DNA of 64,000 bases. It comes from an uncultured Lachnospiraceae bacterium. Lineage in GTDB: Bacteria > Bacillota > Clostridia > Lachnospirales > Lachnospiraceae. The stretch is taken from positions 81,167 to 145,166 of the forward strand of contig CAMRSM010000005.1 of assembly GCA_947053345.1 (NCBI GenBank), written 5' to 3'. Shown here one piece after another: positions 17,804 through 27,243 of the stretch (position 1 is the stretch's first letter; every line of letters begins with the position of its first letter). The notes under the pieces are model-generated. The model ran no database searches, was not told the origin of the DNA, and saw nothing but the letters and a program-made list of their open reading frames with translations. The position numbers were made by a program, and so were the translations under genes.

Positions 17804-19060
17804 TTATTTATTTCCAAAAAATTCATGACAGCCGTACTCCACAATCTTTCTCAATGAAGTATCAAACCATTTCGCCTTCTTTGCCGATGTATATCTCCTT
17901 GCGAAGAAATACAGCGCGCCTCCCGAATAATCCTCGCCCTCCAGTGCCCGTGCCACTGCTGCCTTCGTGTGCTTTGACACTTTCACGGTATAATATCTGC
18001 CTCCCTTGCGCACCGGTGAAAACTGATACGTCTTCCCGTTGTTCTGGAATACAACCGCCTTCACCGTGTCCGGGAATTCCTCATCAAGCACACGGTTTAA
18101 AACAACATTTGCAACCAGTATCTTTCCGTAGGCATCCTCATCACCCGCCTCTGCCTCGACGATCGTCTCAAGCACGGTAAGCTGTTCGTCCGAAAGCTTC
18201 AGCGCCGCGTATCCCGCGTTATATTTTACAGAAAGCTGGGACGGGATGTCTTTCGCCAACTTAGAATAGAATGCCTCCTCTGCATCCGCAGCAGACTCGT
18301 CCGTTCCGGAAGTATGGCCGGTATCCTTCTCGCCCTTTGCCCCGTCTTCTTTTTCTGCCGGTTTATTTTGTACAGCTTCCTTCTCATCTGCCTTCGGCTC
18401 CGGCATTCCGCCCTGTCCATTCCCGGCAGTTCCCGGATCCTTGTCCGTTTTCGTCCCGCCCGCGCCGGACATTTCATCCTTCCCCGTGGCAGTTTCCCCG
18501 GACATTGCGGTCTGTCCGGCTTCTACGCCTCCGGCCGTCCCGCCCTGTATGGCTCCAAATGTTCCCTGCCCTCCGGCTCCAAGCACCATGTCATCCTCCG
18601 ATAACCGGTCTTCCCTGCCCAGATCCAGCAAAAGCAATTCATCCTCCAAATCCGGAATCAGACTATCCCGCACCGGCTTTGTGATGTCCTTCCATGTCCG
18701 TACCGTATATCCCGCAACTACCCTATAAGAATCCATAAAAGCATTTTGCTCCGCAGAGGCCGCCATTTGCGCCCTTCTTACTTTTGCCGCTTCTTCATTC
18801 TCCGCGGCCGCCGCAGCTGCCAGAGCATCCATCCCTGTCGGTTCCTCTTCCCCGAACAGCTTGTCAATGCTGTCTGCGACCGCTGCCAACGCAGAAACGG
18901 ACGGATCCGTTCCGACTGGCGGAGCCAGAAAAGGGATTACCCCAGCCACCGCCATACTGATCATTGCCGCCCTTCTTCTGCGCGCCTTTTTGATATGACA
19001 ATGGTTTTCTGCAGTATCCTGACCCTTTTTCTTTTGGAGAAACGTTTGTAATTCCTGCAT
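17804..19060 (-). CDS. membrane-anchored SleB-type cell wall hydrolase
   Basis: In this 418-residue protein a basic N-terminus (KKARRRR, 24-30) precedes one hydrophobic segment (about 32-60), which should act as an uncleaved signal anchor. A helical region (70-160) and a low-complexity Gly/Lys/Glu/Thr linker (161-260) follow. The C-terminal domain (about 292-418) is a SleB/Hydrolase_2 lytic enzyme: LETIVEAEAGDEDAYGK carries the conserved glutamates near 299-304, and later VANVVLNRV and ALYFFARR are typical. SleB enzymes cut the glycan strand of spore cortex or vegetative peptidoglycan. The linker would let the catalytic domain reach the wall. AGAGGA precedes the start, and TTGACA-16-TATAAT lies upstream. 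It may serve sporulation/germination or wall turnover; the sequence does not decide. Confidence 0.85.
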   Translation of the reverse strand: MQELQTFLQKKKGQDTAENHCHIKKARRRRAAMISMAVAGVIPFLAPPVGTDPSVSALAAVADSIDKLFGEEEPTGMDALAAAAAAENEEAAKVRRAQMAASAEQNAFMDSYRVVAGYTVRTWKDITKPVRDSLIPDLEDELLLLDLGREDRLSEDDMVLGAGGQGTFGAIQGGTAGGVEAGQTAMSGETATGKDEMSGAGGTKTDKDPGTAGNGQGGMPEPKADEKEAVQNKPAEKEDGAKGEKDTGHTSGTDESAADAEEAFYSKLAKDIPSQLSVKYNAGYAALKLSDEQLTVLETIVEAEAGDEDAYGKILVANVVLNRVLDEEFPDTVKAVVFQNNGKTYQFSPVRKGGRYYTVKVSKHTKAAVARALEGEDYSGGALYFFARRYTSAKKAKWFDTSLRKIVEYGCHEFFGNK

Positions 19061-19161
19061 ACAAATTTCCTCTCTTTTCTGAAACCTTTTTTGAAATCAG
19101 TTTCTAAAATCCTCTATGTCCAAAATGGTTTCGGACGGGTTTTCCGCGATCCATGAGTTGT

Positions 19162-19189
19162 ATTATATCAGAGGAGATAAAACTGTCAA
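19162..19189 (-). promoter_or_regulatory. sigma-A promoter of the cell wall hydrolase gene
   Basis: On the - strand TTGACA (19184-19189) and TATAAT (19162-19167) are 16 bases apart. This is an almost perfect vegetative promoter, which argues against strictly sporulation-specific expression. Bases 19190-19628 hold no gene I can support. Confidence 0.65.
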
Positions 19190-19641
19190 TAAGTGCCATT
19201 GTTTTTTGGCAGTTCCGCACATCGTGTTTTCCCATTTTTTACCATAGAACATAATTTTGCACAATAAGATTATATTTTCCTCCTGATTTTTTATGCATTT
19301 CGCCTCTTGAAATATTAACAACTTATGAAGCCGATGTAACATTTGCCATTTTCATTATCTTAATTTTCCACCTTTGACCCGGAAATATACCGATTCTGCC
19401 ACTACTCTGCGTAATATTTCCGTAATAATCATGTAATATTTTATCTTTTCCTTGCCATATCGACATTTCCTGTGTTAATCTATTATCGGCAAGAACAGCA
19501 CAATAGCGGTGTGATGTATTCTGCACACCTGCAGGGATACAGCCCGCCGCAAAAAAATGCAGCAGCGGATACGCTAAACCATCAACCCAGACGGCTTCCC
19601 GTCATTATATATAGAAGAAACCTCTTCAAAAGGAGTTGCCT

Positions 19642-20451
19642 ATGCCTGAATTTCCCGGTGTATTTCCGGCACACAAAAAAGACGGAACCCCTTATTACCG
19701 CTCCTCGGTCACTTACCGCGGCAAACATATCAGCCTTGGCAGCTATCCCTGTGCCGCGGCGGCACATGCGGCGTATTTGGCGGCTGCGGCGCTGCTCAAC
19801 GCGCACTCCGCCCCTCTTTTGGGATGCACAATCGAGGACCACGCGCGCTTAGGAAGTGCTCTCCCCTTTGAAAAATGGGTCTGCCTTCTCAACTTCCGCG
19901 ACAACGGAATTTACTGCCATACCCCGATCTATCTCCGGGACCGCTTTTTCCTTTACTATCTGGATCCCGCCACCCCGCTCAAGTTTGATGCAGACGACCT
20001 TTTCTACTATATGAGGCGCAAGATCCTGCGGCGCGGCGGGCATCTTTTCGTGAGTGATTACGGGATGCAGGTCTCCGTCCTCTCCCGCTACGGGATACGC
20101 AGCCACGCTGTCGCGGGCAGGGATTACCGCTTCGTCAACGGCGACAACCTCGATTACCGCTACGGCAACATCGAGGTCATCAACCGTTACTACGGTGTCA
20201 GAAAAAGCCATTCCCGCGGGCATGATATCTACACGGCGCGCATCCATATCAACGGCGATTTCTTGGTCGGACGATACCAGACGGAGACGGAAGCTGCCAT
20301 CGCCTACAACAAAGCTGCCGACCTGTTAAATCAGAAGGGATTTCCCAAAAATTTTCCGCGCAACTATATCGAAGAATTTTCCGAGCGGGAATATGCGAGA
20401 TCGTATGCGAATATTCGGATCAATAAGAAAATAAGAGCATTTCAAGTATAA
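19642..20451 (+). CDS. AP2-domain protein with degenerate HNH-like core
   Basis: The 269-residue protein has AP2-like segments at both ends: residues about 14-58 (PYYRSSVTYRGKHISLGSY, then an Ala-rich helix) and about 190-232 (YTARIHINGDFLVGRYQTE, then AAIAYNKAADLLN). Between them lies a segment like the HNH_3 homing-endonuclease core (DYRFVNGDNLDYRYGNIEVI), in which the usual catalytic histidine position is not obvious. Such AP2/HNH proteins are often homing endonucleases; here no intron, intein or insertion sequence is visible around it, so it may instead be a domesticated DNA-binding protein. AAGGAG at 19629-19635 supports the ATG at 19642 rather than the TTG at 19636. It has its own terminator. 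Confidence 0.7.
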   Translation: MPEFPGVFPAHKKDGTPYYRSSVTYRGKHISLGSYPCAAAAHAAYLAAAALLNAHSAPLLGCTIEDHARLGSALPFEKWVCLLNFRDNGIYCHTPIYLRDRFFLYYLDPATPLKFDADDLFYYMRRKILRRGGHLFVSDYGMQVSVLSRYGIRSHAVAGRDYRFVNGDNLDYRYGNIEVINRYYGVRKSHSRGHDIYTARIHINGDFLVGRYQTETEAAIAYNKAADLLNQKGFPKNFPRNYIEEFSEREYARSYANIRINKKIRAFQV

Positions 20452-20580
20452 ATCTGCGAAATTGCAGACCTTTTTGACATAATCATCCAGAAAAAGGAAA
20501 TTATTTTTTATAAAAAAAGGGTTAACTTTTTCATAAATCGTGGTATAATAAGATTATATTTTTCTTCTTCCATTTTTCAT

Positions 20581-20629
20581 AAAAACAAAACCGCCATGTA
20601 CTTTTACGTACCGGCGGTTTTGTTTTTTT
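20581..20629. terminator. bidirectional terminator between AP2 gene and ABC operon
   Basis: AAAAACAAAACCGCC and GGCGGTTTTGTTTTT form a long stem with a small internal loop, flanked by A and T runs. It can end both the + strand AP2 gene and the - strand ABC operon. Confidence 0.85.
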
Positions 20630-20663
20630 CGCCATGCCAATACAGGGCATCCGCGCAGGGCAC

Positions 20664-21575
20664 TCAGCCGCTGCGCCCGGACTTCCACCCCTTACGCGTC
20701 GGGTTGAGCCGGTGCGCCGACAGCGCGATCATGATGGCGGAGACCACAAGCTGGCTCACCATGCTTGCCGCAAACCAATGTCTTGAAAGAAAATAGAACA
20801 GTCCGCCCTCGCTCCCGATGGAGTTCATGATCGAAATCCCCCTTCCGACCTGGTCGCGCAGCATGGAAACAAAGGAAATCACCGGGTTAAACAACAGAAA
20901 AAGGGTGCGCTTCCCGCTGATAGTATTCATCACGTTCCGTATCCCGATATATCCGACACTGCCAAACGCCTCCAGACACTCAAAGAAAAACAGCAAGCCC
21001 GGAAGCAGGATGACGACAATGATCATTGCCAGATACGCGCAAACGGTCGCCCCCGTCGTCTTGCGGCAGCACACGGAGAAAAAAATCCCGAAGCTCCCGA
21101 TATAGACCGCCGTCACAACAAGCAGGAGCAAAAAGACAAACAGCGCGGAAACTGTGACCCCCCCGATGCAGAATACCACCGAGAGAACCGGCATGGACGA
21201 GATCACGAGCAGGATCACCATACTGATGGAAGCCGCAAGTTTCCCCGTCACGATATGGAATGGCGTGATCTTCGTGGATAGCAGGATATCGAGTGTCTGT
21301 TTCTCCCGCTCGCCCGCGACCGCACCCGCCGTCGAAGCGGGCACGATGAAAAGGATCATCACAAACTCCATTGCCGCCATCACGGAGTAAAGCGTTAAAA
21401 TTCCGGAATAAGCCACATCCTCACGCACGCGCCCCGCCCGGTCAAAGGTCAGATAAAACACTACAAGCCCCAACCCGGAAAGCAGCAGATTGTACACCAA
21501 AAGAAGCACGACGGTCTTCTTTGTCCGCGCGCTTTGCTTCAACCCGATCTTATACACAGGATTCAAATGCCGCAT
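20664..21575 (-). CDS. ABC-2 type transporter permease
   Basis: This is a 303-residue integral membrane protein with about six hydrophobic segments (such as VVLLLVYNLLLSGLGLVVFY and SMVILLVISSMPVLSVVF). GEREKQTLDILLSTKIT, the coupling segment typical of ABC-2 permeases, lies after the second one. It would pair with the ATPase encoded 66 bases upstream to form an exporter or to work on membrane lipids or peptides. GGAGGAGC supports the ATG at 21575; the longer frame to 21638 would overlap the intergenic spacer. It is the last gene of a five-gene operon starting with a two-component system. Confidence 0.9.
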   Translation of the reverse strand: MRHLNPVYKIGLKQSARTKKTVVLLLVYNLLLSGLGLVVFYLTFDRAGRVREDVAYSGILTLYSVMAAMEFVMILFIVPASTAGAVAGEREKQTLDILLSTKITPFHIVTGKLAASISMVILLVISSMPVLSVVFCIGGVTVSALFVFLLLLVVTAVYIGSFGIFFSVCCRKTTGATVCAYLAMIIVVILLPGLLFFFECLEAFGSVGYIGIRNVMNTISGKRTLFLLFNPVISFVSMLRDQVGRGISIMNSIGSEGGLFYFLSRHWFAASMVSQLVVSAIMIALSAHRLNPTRKGWKSGRSG

Positions 21576-21641
21576 ACCGCTCCTCCTTCTTCCGCAGGAT
21601 ATGCCTGAGACCCATTCCGCCCTTCCATGGCTGATCACCCC

Positions 21642-22562
21642 TTACGGGACGGTTGTCATATCCAAAAACATTTTTTCGAGGCTTCCCTCCTCGCGGTAAA
21701 ACGAGACGATCTGTGCCCCTTTTGCGACCAATGCCGTAAGCAGCTCCGCTGCCTCCTCCTCCGTTCCGTCATACGGGAAGGAAATGTTTGTTCCGCTGCT
21801 CGCAATGTTTTTCACATGCGGGTCGGATTTTAAAATCTGTATCGCTTCCTCCGGAAAACTTAAACACTGCAATACATATGGGTTTGTTTCCCGCTGCCTG
21901 CGCAGAAGGGTCGGCACATCGCCCTGCATCACCATCCGCCCCTTCGAGATCACCCCGATGCTCGTACACATTTCCGCCAGTTCATTCAGGTTATGTGAGC
22001 TGATCAGGATGGTCATGCCCTCCGCGCACAACTCCTGCAGCAGCTCCTTCAACTGCCTGCGGTAGCGCGGCTCCATGCCCGAAGCAGGCTCATCCAGGAT
22101 CAGCAGTTCCGGGGTATTTACCAGGGCGCGCGCGACACAGAGCTTTTGCTTCATGCCCCGGCTCATACCGTCCACCATCTCGTCGCGTAATTGTGTCATC
22201 CCCAGCATTTCAAGCAGCTCCGCCGTTCGCCGCCTCGCCTCCTTCCCGTCCATTCCGTAGAGGGAAGCGAAAAACTCCAGATATTCCTGCACTTTCAGGT
22301 CATCATAAACCCCGAAGAAATCCGGCACATAGCCGACCATCTCCCGGATCTGCCCGGTCTTTCCCGAAAGCATCCGGTCTGCCACCACAACTTCCCCGGA
22401 ATCCGCGCGCATCAGCCCGGCAATGATCTTCATCGTCGTTGTTTTCCCGGCACCGTTTGGTCCCACAAAACCAAAAAGCTCCCCGCGCGGGATTTCCATC
22501 GTAAGCCCGCGCAGTGCCTGATAACTTCCGTATGATTTCCTCAGATTCCGTATCCGTACCAT
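21642..22562 (-). CDS. ABC transporter ATP-binding protein
   Basis: The 306-residue protein has Walker A GPNGAGKTTT (about 34-43), a Q-loop region (VGYVPDFFGVYDDL), a slightly degenerate signature (GMSRGMKQKL), Walker B LLILDEPASGM and the switch histidine in ISSHNL. The C-terminal ~90 residues form an extra domain (YVLQCLSFPEEAIQIL onward) as in DrrA/CcmA-like exporters. AAGGAG precedes the start. It pairs with the downstream ABC-2 permease. The substrate is not evident; the sensor kinase genes upstream suggest response to an envelope stress or peptide. Confidence 0.93.
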   Translation of the reverse strand: MVRIRNLRKSYGSYQALRGLTMEIPRGELFGFVGPNGAGKTTTMKIIAGLMRADSGEVVVADRMLSGKTGQIREMVGYVPDFFGVYDDLKVQEYLEFFASLYGMDGKEARRRTAELLEMLGMTQLRDEMVDGMSRGMKQKLCVARALVNTPELLILDEPASGMEPRYRRQLKELLQELCAEGMTILISSHNLNELAEMCTSIGVISKGRMVMQGDVPTLLRRQRETNPYVLQCLSFPEEAIQILKSDPHVKNIASSGTNISFPYDGTEEEAAELLTALVAKGAQIVSFYREEGSLEKMFLDMTTVP

Positions 22563-22662
22563 AAACCCATGCTCCTTCTGCCAGACACTTTTCCAAACCT
22601 ACATAACTTTCTTGTTTTCCCGGTATGCCCGAATATCCTCCCACACCTGCGCGGGTTTCCGA

Positions 22663-24927
22663 TCAGTTCATGTCCGTCCCGTCCACTGCCCAGACAAACA
22701 TCTGTACTCCCCCGCTGCCCGCGTTTTCCACTGCCCCTCCGAGAATCCCTTCCACTTCCTCCTGCGGCAGGGCAAAAATAAAGATCTTTTCCCCCTCCTG
22801 CATGACATATTCTGAGATTACCGACCGCAAGATCTCCATCTCCCCATAATCTCTGCCTTCCGCCAGATCCGCTAACAGCCCATAAAACTCGCTGCCATAA
22901 TACCCGCCGGAGTCCTCGCCAAAAACGACCTGGCGGCATTCTTCAAGCCGAATTTCTTCGCCGGGTTTCATGCCGCCGACCTTCACCGCAAAAGAGGGAG
23001 CGCAGACATAGACGGCACTAAATGCCATACCGGTCGTATTGCGGACGGTTCCCGCCGCCACTCTTGCCCCTGAAGTAATCCGTGCCGTGATCCTCCCTTC
23101 ACAGGCAGGCGCGTCCGCATATGCGTAAAAATTGGTCTTTGCAAACGCACGGATGGTATCCAGACATAGTTTTGTCCCATCCCCAAGCGTGCAGACCGCG
23201 GCCCGGTATTCCCTCGCAAGCAATGTGTTTTCCCCCGGCAGATAATCATCATCCAGCCAGCCGACCTCATACGCCCGGAAACCCGTCTGTGAAAGGCGCA
23301 CCGCACTCCCCGCCCTTAACATGATCTCCGTCCCGTCGTTGGTCGGTGCCGACAGGGAGAAATTTACCATCTCCTTCCCGCTCCCCCCCGTGTAATCCAT
23401 GATATCAATATAGGTGCAGTAGGGCTCAGTAAGTCTTGTGCGGCTGCCTGCCAGATAAACGATGCCCATCACGGCGAGGGAAAGTGCCGGGAGGATACCC
23501 CAAAGATATTTTGTCTTCTCCAGATGCCGCAGAAGCAAAAATACCGTCGGTATCAGGACAAGAATATAGACCAGCAGGATGACCACATACGGAACCACGG
23601 ATATCCCGCTATTTTTCGCCCGGATATACGTCAGGAGATAACTCCAATTCGGCTCGCTGTACCCGTACATCTCCGTATTCTGGCGGTAAACCTGCTCCTG
23701 TGTCAGGTTTTCAAACACCAAATCCGCCATGCGGTAGTAAAAGAGCGGGAAAATGCCTTCCTTGTCCGGCCTGGCAGTGATCGGAACCGCGAAAACCAGC
23801 ACGTTCCCCTTCCCGACACGGTAACGGCGCAGGATATCCATCCCCCGTTCCTGCCACAACGTCTCATACGCCGCATCAGTATCCCACCAGTGCCCTCCCT
23901 CTGAAAGGCGGGTGATGGGCAGGGCAACCGCCCGGTCCGAAAGGCTGTTTACCGATGCCTCCCCCAGCATGGAATCCCCGATATAGGACGTGCGCGCATT
24001 TTCCCCATACTGCTTTTTAATCTCCTCATTCGTCGCGAGGATACTCTTCCTTGTCGCCTCATAATTGCCGACCCTTAAAATAACCTCCTGCAAAGTCTCT
24101 TTGTCCTGCAGGCCAAGGTTCAGCATTTGCTTCTCCTGCCCCTCGCGCGGACTCATTCCGACGACAAGCGTCTTACCTCCCTCAACCCATTCTTTCAGGC
24201 TTTCCTGCACCAAAACCGCGTTCCCGTCTTCTGTTCCCTCATCTTTTTCTGCGGCTTCTCTGCAATCCGCCACCCGCTCTTCCAGGCTCTCCAGCACAAA
24301 CTCTTGGGTCACGATAACCTCGAGCGCATCCATCGCCTGCGATCCACAGGCCATCTCCGTTTCCGAAATTTCTACCATCTGGTTTCCAAAGGAAGAAAAA
24401 TGCATATACACACTTCCGGTTGCACTCCCCTGTCCCGGGTCGTAAACCGCAACAAACTCTGATAAACCATAGTTAACCGTTTCGATCGGTACGGAATATT
24501 TAAGGCGCACCGCACCCGTCTCATCCGTCAGCGTCAGATAAAGTCCTGCAGTCATCAGGTTCATCGGGAGAAGCATCTGGCAGGAGGCACTCTCCCCCGG
24601 TTCCAACGTCCCGATCCCCTGCTGGTAGAGCACATGGTTTTCCTGCTCATTCTGCATCAGCACGTTCACGTACCCGGAAAAAGCTTCCTTCTCCACTTCC
24701 ACCGTAAGCCGGAGTACAAAATCCCTGCCCGCACGCAGCGTGATCTCTTCTGCACCTTCCTCCTGCAATGAAAACGTTGCCACAAGGGACAGCCCATCTT
24801 CCTCACAGCGTTCTTCCCACTCTTGTGCATGCACATTTACACAAAAGAAACACGCCGAAAAGAAAATACTGTGCAATATGCACAAAAGAAATTTCCAAAT
24901 ATTCTTTCTCCTGTCCTTTTCCTCCAT
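22663..24927 (-). CDS. large exported membrane protein of the ABC operon, function unknown
   Basis: This 754-residue protein has an N-terminal signal sequence (about 10-34, ending VHA), a long beta-rich extracytoplasmic part (about 35-450), two transmembrane helices close together (about 456-480 and 487-506), and a second extracytoplasmic part (to 754). WVEGGKTLVVGMSP and GKGNVLVFAVPI resemble the glutamine-amidotransferase-like or vWA-adjacent folds of gliding/ABC-associated proteins, but I cannot name a family. It lies 15 bases after the kinase stop and just upstream of the ATPase gene, so it is probably a partner subunit or substrate receptor of the transporter. AGAGG precedes the ATG. Confidence 0.75.
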   Translation of the reverse strand: MEEKDRRKNIWKFLLCILHSIFFSACFFCVNVHAQEWEERCEEDGLSLVATFSLQEEGAEEITLRAGRDFVLRLTVEVEKEAFSGYVNVLMQNEQENHVLYQQGIGTLEPGESASCQMLLPMNLMTAGLYLTLTDETGAVRLKYSVPIETVNYGLSEFVAVYDPGQGSATGSVYMHFSSFGNQMVEISETEMACGSQAMDALEVIVTQEFVLESLEERVADCREAAEKDEGTEDGNAVLVQESLKEWVEGGKTLVVGMSPREGQEKQMLNLGLQDKETLQEVILRVGNYEATRKSILATNEEIKKQYGENARTSYIGDSMLGEASVNSLSDRAVALPITRLSEGGHWWDTDAAYETLWQERGMDILRRYRVGKGNVLVFAVPITARPDKEGIFPLFYYRMADLVFENLTQEQVYRQNTEMYGYSEPNWSYLLTYIRAKNSGISVVPYVVILLVYILVLIPTVFLLLRHLEKTKYLWGILPALSLAVMGIVYLAGSRTRLTEPYCTYIDIMDYTGGSGKEMVNFSLSAPTNDGTEIMLRAGSAVRLSQTGFRAYEVGWLDDDYLPGENTLLAREYRAAVCTLGDGTKLCLDTIRAFAKTNFYAYADAPACEGRITARITSGARVAAGTVRNTTGMAFSAVYVCAPSFAVKVGGMKPGEEIRLEECRQVVFGEDSGGYYGSEFYGLLADLAEGRDYGEMEILRSVISEYVMQEGEKIFIFALPQEEVEGILGGAVENAGSGGVQMFVWAVDGTDMN

Positions 24928-24942
24928 GAACCCGCCTCTTTC

Positions 24943-26199
24943 CTAAACTTCCGGACCTTTGACACTTACGACCGGAAGCTCCACGGTAAACTCCGTCCCG
25001 CTCAAGTCACTCCGCACCGATATGGTTCCGTTATGCCTCTCGATTATATTTTTGGCGATCGCAAGCCCCAGGCCTGTTCCGCCCTGCCCTTCCGTGCGCG
25101 CCGCATCCACGCGGTAGAAACGCTCAAAGATATGTTCCAGATCCTCCTGCGGGATCACTTCGCCGAAATTGATGACATGGAAACGGACACTCTGCGGCGT
25201 ATCCCGCTGCTCCATGCGCAAAAAAAGGCGCTTGCCGTCCCTGCCGTACTTAATGGCATTTCCGATGAGATTCGAGAACGCGCGCGCCAAAAGCGTCCCA
25301 TCCGCCGCAACGACTGCCCGGTCAACCTCCTTCTCCACCAAAAGTTCCAGATTACTTTCCGCAATCGCCGGGTACGCTTCCTCGGTCAGCTGCTCCATCA
25401 TCTTCACCGCGTCGATCGGTGCCAGCGTCAGGGTCAGCTCCGCGGAACCGTATTTGATATAATTAAAAAGATCTTCTGTCAGGCACTGCAGGCGTTTGGC
25501 CTTGCGGTAAGCCACGGAAATATAATGCCGCCTCGTCTCCTCGTCCACCGCCTTTTCGGTCACCAGCTCCAGATAGCCAACCACCGAGGTCAGCGGCGTG
25601 CGGAGGTCATGCGCAATGCTTGTGATCACATCATTTTTCGCCCCTTCGTTTTTCCGCTCTTCCGCCTCGACCACCTCAAGTTCCTCCGCCATCGCGTTAA
25701 AGCTCTCCGCGATCTGCGTCAGTTCATTGGACTGGCGCACCGCGATACGTGCCCATTGCTCCCCGGCGGCAAACCGGCGGATCCCAGCTGTGATTTCCGC
25801 CAGATAAGCGGCGAACTTGCGCGTAAACAAGAGAAAATATAAAACAAAAAAGAACAATGCCAGCACCACGGCAAGCCCGGTAAGTGCAAAAAGAGTCCCC
25901 TTCCTCAGACGCTGCCCGTCAGGCCTTTCCACGCCGATATCCGCCTTTAATGTATTGTCCATCGGGATTGCATTCACCGAAGCCCCGCCAGTCTCCACGC
26001 GGTTTACATAGCCCGGATAGTAATTCTTATCCGCCACATCCGCCTGCCCCGGCTCACTCTGTACCAGAACCAACATGCCATATACCGCAAGCCCCAACAC
26101 TATGAGCGTGAGCGCCGTGAGCGCCATGCTGACAAGAGTATAAGCAATCATCTGCAGTTGGAAGCCGTATTGTTTTTTGTGTTGTCCCTCAGCGCTCAA
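24943..26199 (-). CDS. sensor histidine kinase (OmpR-system partner)
   Basis: The 418-residue protein has two transmembrane helices (about 17-47 and 103-126) bracketing a ~55-residue outside loop, a HAMP region (about 127-180), a HisKA domain with the phosphorylated histidine H197 in SIAHDLRTPLTS, and an HATPase_c domain with NLIGNAIKYG (N box) and GGTGLGLAI (G2 box). The start is a TTG overlapping the end of the response regulator gene by 11 bases; an ATG 16 codons later would cut into the first helix. The small sensing loop is typical of kinases sensing at the membrane. It should phosphorylate the regulator encoded just upstream and control this ABC operon. Confidence 0.9.
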   Translation of the reverse strand: MSAEGQHKKQYGFQLQMIAYTLVSMALTALTLIVLGLAVYGMLVLVQSEPGQADVADKNYYPGYVNRVETGGASVNAIPMDNTLKADIGVERPDGQRLRKGTLFALTGLAVVLALFFFVLYFLLFTRKFAAYLAEITAGIRRFAAGEQWARIAVRQSNELTQIAESFNAMAEELEVVEAEERKNEGAKNDVITSIAHDLRTPLTSVVGYLELVTEKAVDEETRRHYISVAYRKAKRLQCLTEDLFNYIKYGSAELTLTLAPIDAVKMMEQLTEEAYPAIAESNLELLVEKEVDRAVVAADGTLLARAFSNLIGNAIKYGRDGKRLFLRMEQRDTPQSVRFHVINFGEVIPQEDLEHIFERFYRVDAARTEGQGGTGLGLAIAKNIIERHNGTISVRSDLSGTEFTVELPVVSVKGPEV

Positions 26200-26887
26200 T
26201 TCGGTATCCTACCCCCCAAACGGTTTTGATGATCTCGGCATTCTTCGGATCCATCTCGATTTTTTCCCGCAGCCTGCGGATATGCACCATGACGGTGTTG
26301 TTCGCCTCATACATCTTCTCATTCCAGACGCGCTCGAAAATCTCGTCGGTCGAAAAAACTTTGCCGGGATTGGAAGCCAGCAAATACAAAATATCAAACT
26401 CGATCGGTGTCAGCTTCACATCCCTCCCGTAGGAAGTCACACAGCGCGTCTCCCGGTTGATCGTCAGGTTCCGGACGGAAACCTCCGTCTCGTGCGCGCG
26501 CTCCGCCCCCGGATTCAGGCTCGTATAACGGCGCAGCTGCGATTTGACCCGCGCGGTCAGTTCCAGCGGATTGAACGGTTTGCTCACATAATCATCCGCG
26601 CCGTTGCCAAGCCCCATGATCTTGTCAAGATCCGACGACTTCGCGCTCAGCATGATGATCGGGATATTGCTCTTTTCCCGGATGCGCTGGCACAGCTGCG
26701 TCCCGCTCATACCCGGCATCATGATATCCAGGATTGCAAGCATGATATTTTCCTTTTCCATGATCCGCAGAGCCTCGCGCGCATCATAGGCTTTAAAAAC
26801 CTGAAAACCGTCGCCCACCAGATGGATCTCAACCAGCTCAGCAATTTCCTTATCGTCGTCCACTACCAATATATTTACCTGTTCCAT
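26189..26887 (-). CDS. OmpR/PhoB-family response regulator
   Basis: The 232-residue protein has a receiver domain (1-120) with the acidic pair D10-D11, phosphoacceptor D54 in AILDIMMPG, and K in DDYVSKPF. A winged-helix DNA-binding domain follows (about 135-232, LTPIEFDILYLLASNPGKVF and the recognition helix NNTVMVHIRRLREKI). GGAGG eight bases before the ATG at 26887 sets the start; two earlier ATGs are too close to or precede that site. It overlaps the kinase gene. It is VanR-like in arrangement, and probably regulates its own operon. Confidence 0.93.
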   Translation of the reverse strand: MEQVNILVVDDDKEIAELVEIHLVGDGFQVFKAYDAREALRIMEKENIMLAILDIMMPGMSGTQLCQRIREKSNIPIIMLSAKSSDLDKIMGLGNGADDYVSKPFNPLELTARVKSQLRRYTSLNPGAERAHETEVSVRNLTINRETRCVTSYGRDVKLTPIEFDILYLLASNPGKVFSTDEIFERVWNEKMYEANNTVMVHIRRLREKIEMDPKNAEIIKTVWGVGYRIER

Positions 26888-27243
26888 ACTCATGGCCTCC
26901 ATGCTATATCAAATCTGCCGCATTTTATCCCTGCAATCCCGGCAGCTTCCCTGTTTCCCGCCCCCCACAGATATTAAATTTGCTTTTGCAGAAAGTATAT
27001 CACGGTTATAACTGTAAAGTCTTTAATATTTTCTTACAAAACACGGAAACTTTTGTATTTTTTCGGCCGGGTACAGGATTTCTTTCCTCCCCTGCCCGCA
27101 TACACTTCCCCCGGGATCCTTCTCCATGCGCGGACTTGCACACAAAAAAAGAGCGGAAGCCCGCAAAGACTCCCCTCCTGTTTTTGTCAATCCTGCCTCA
27201 TTGCTTTTCTTATGCATGCCTACGGATTCCCGCTTTTTGATAT

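Noticed and set aside
24823..25842. 339-codon + strand frame opposite the kinase gene, and 26177-26977 opposite the regulator
   Set aside because: They lie fully antisense to clear two-component genes and lack domain features.
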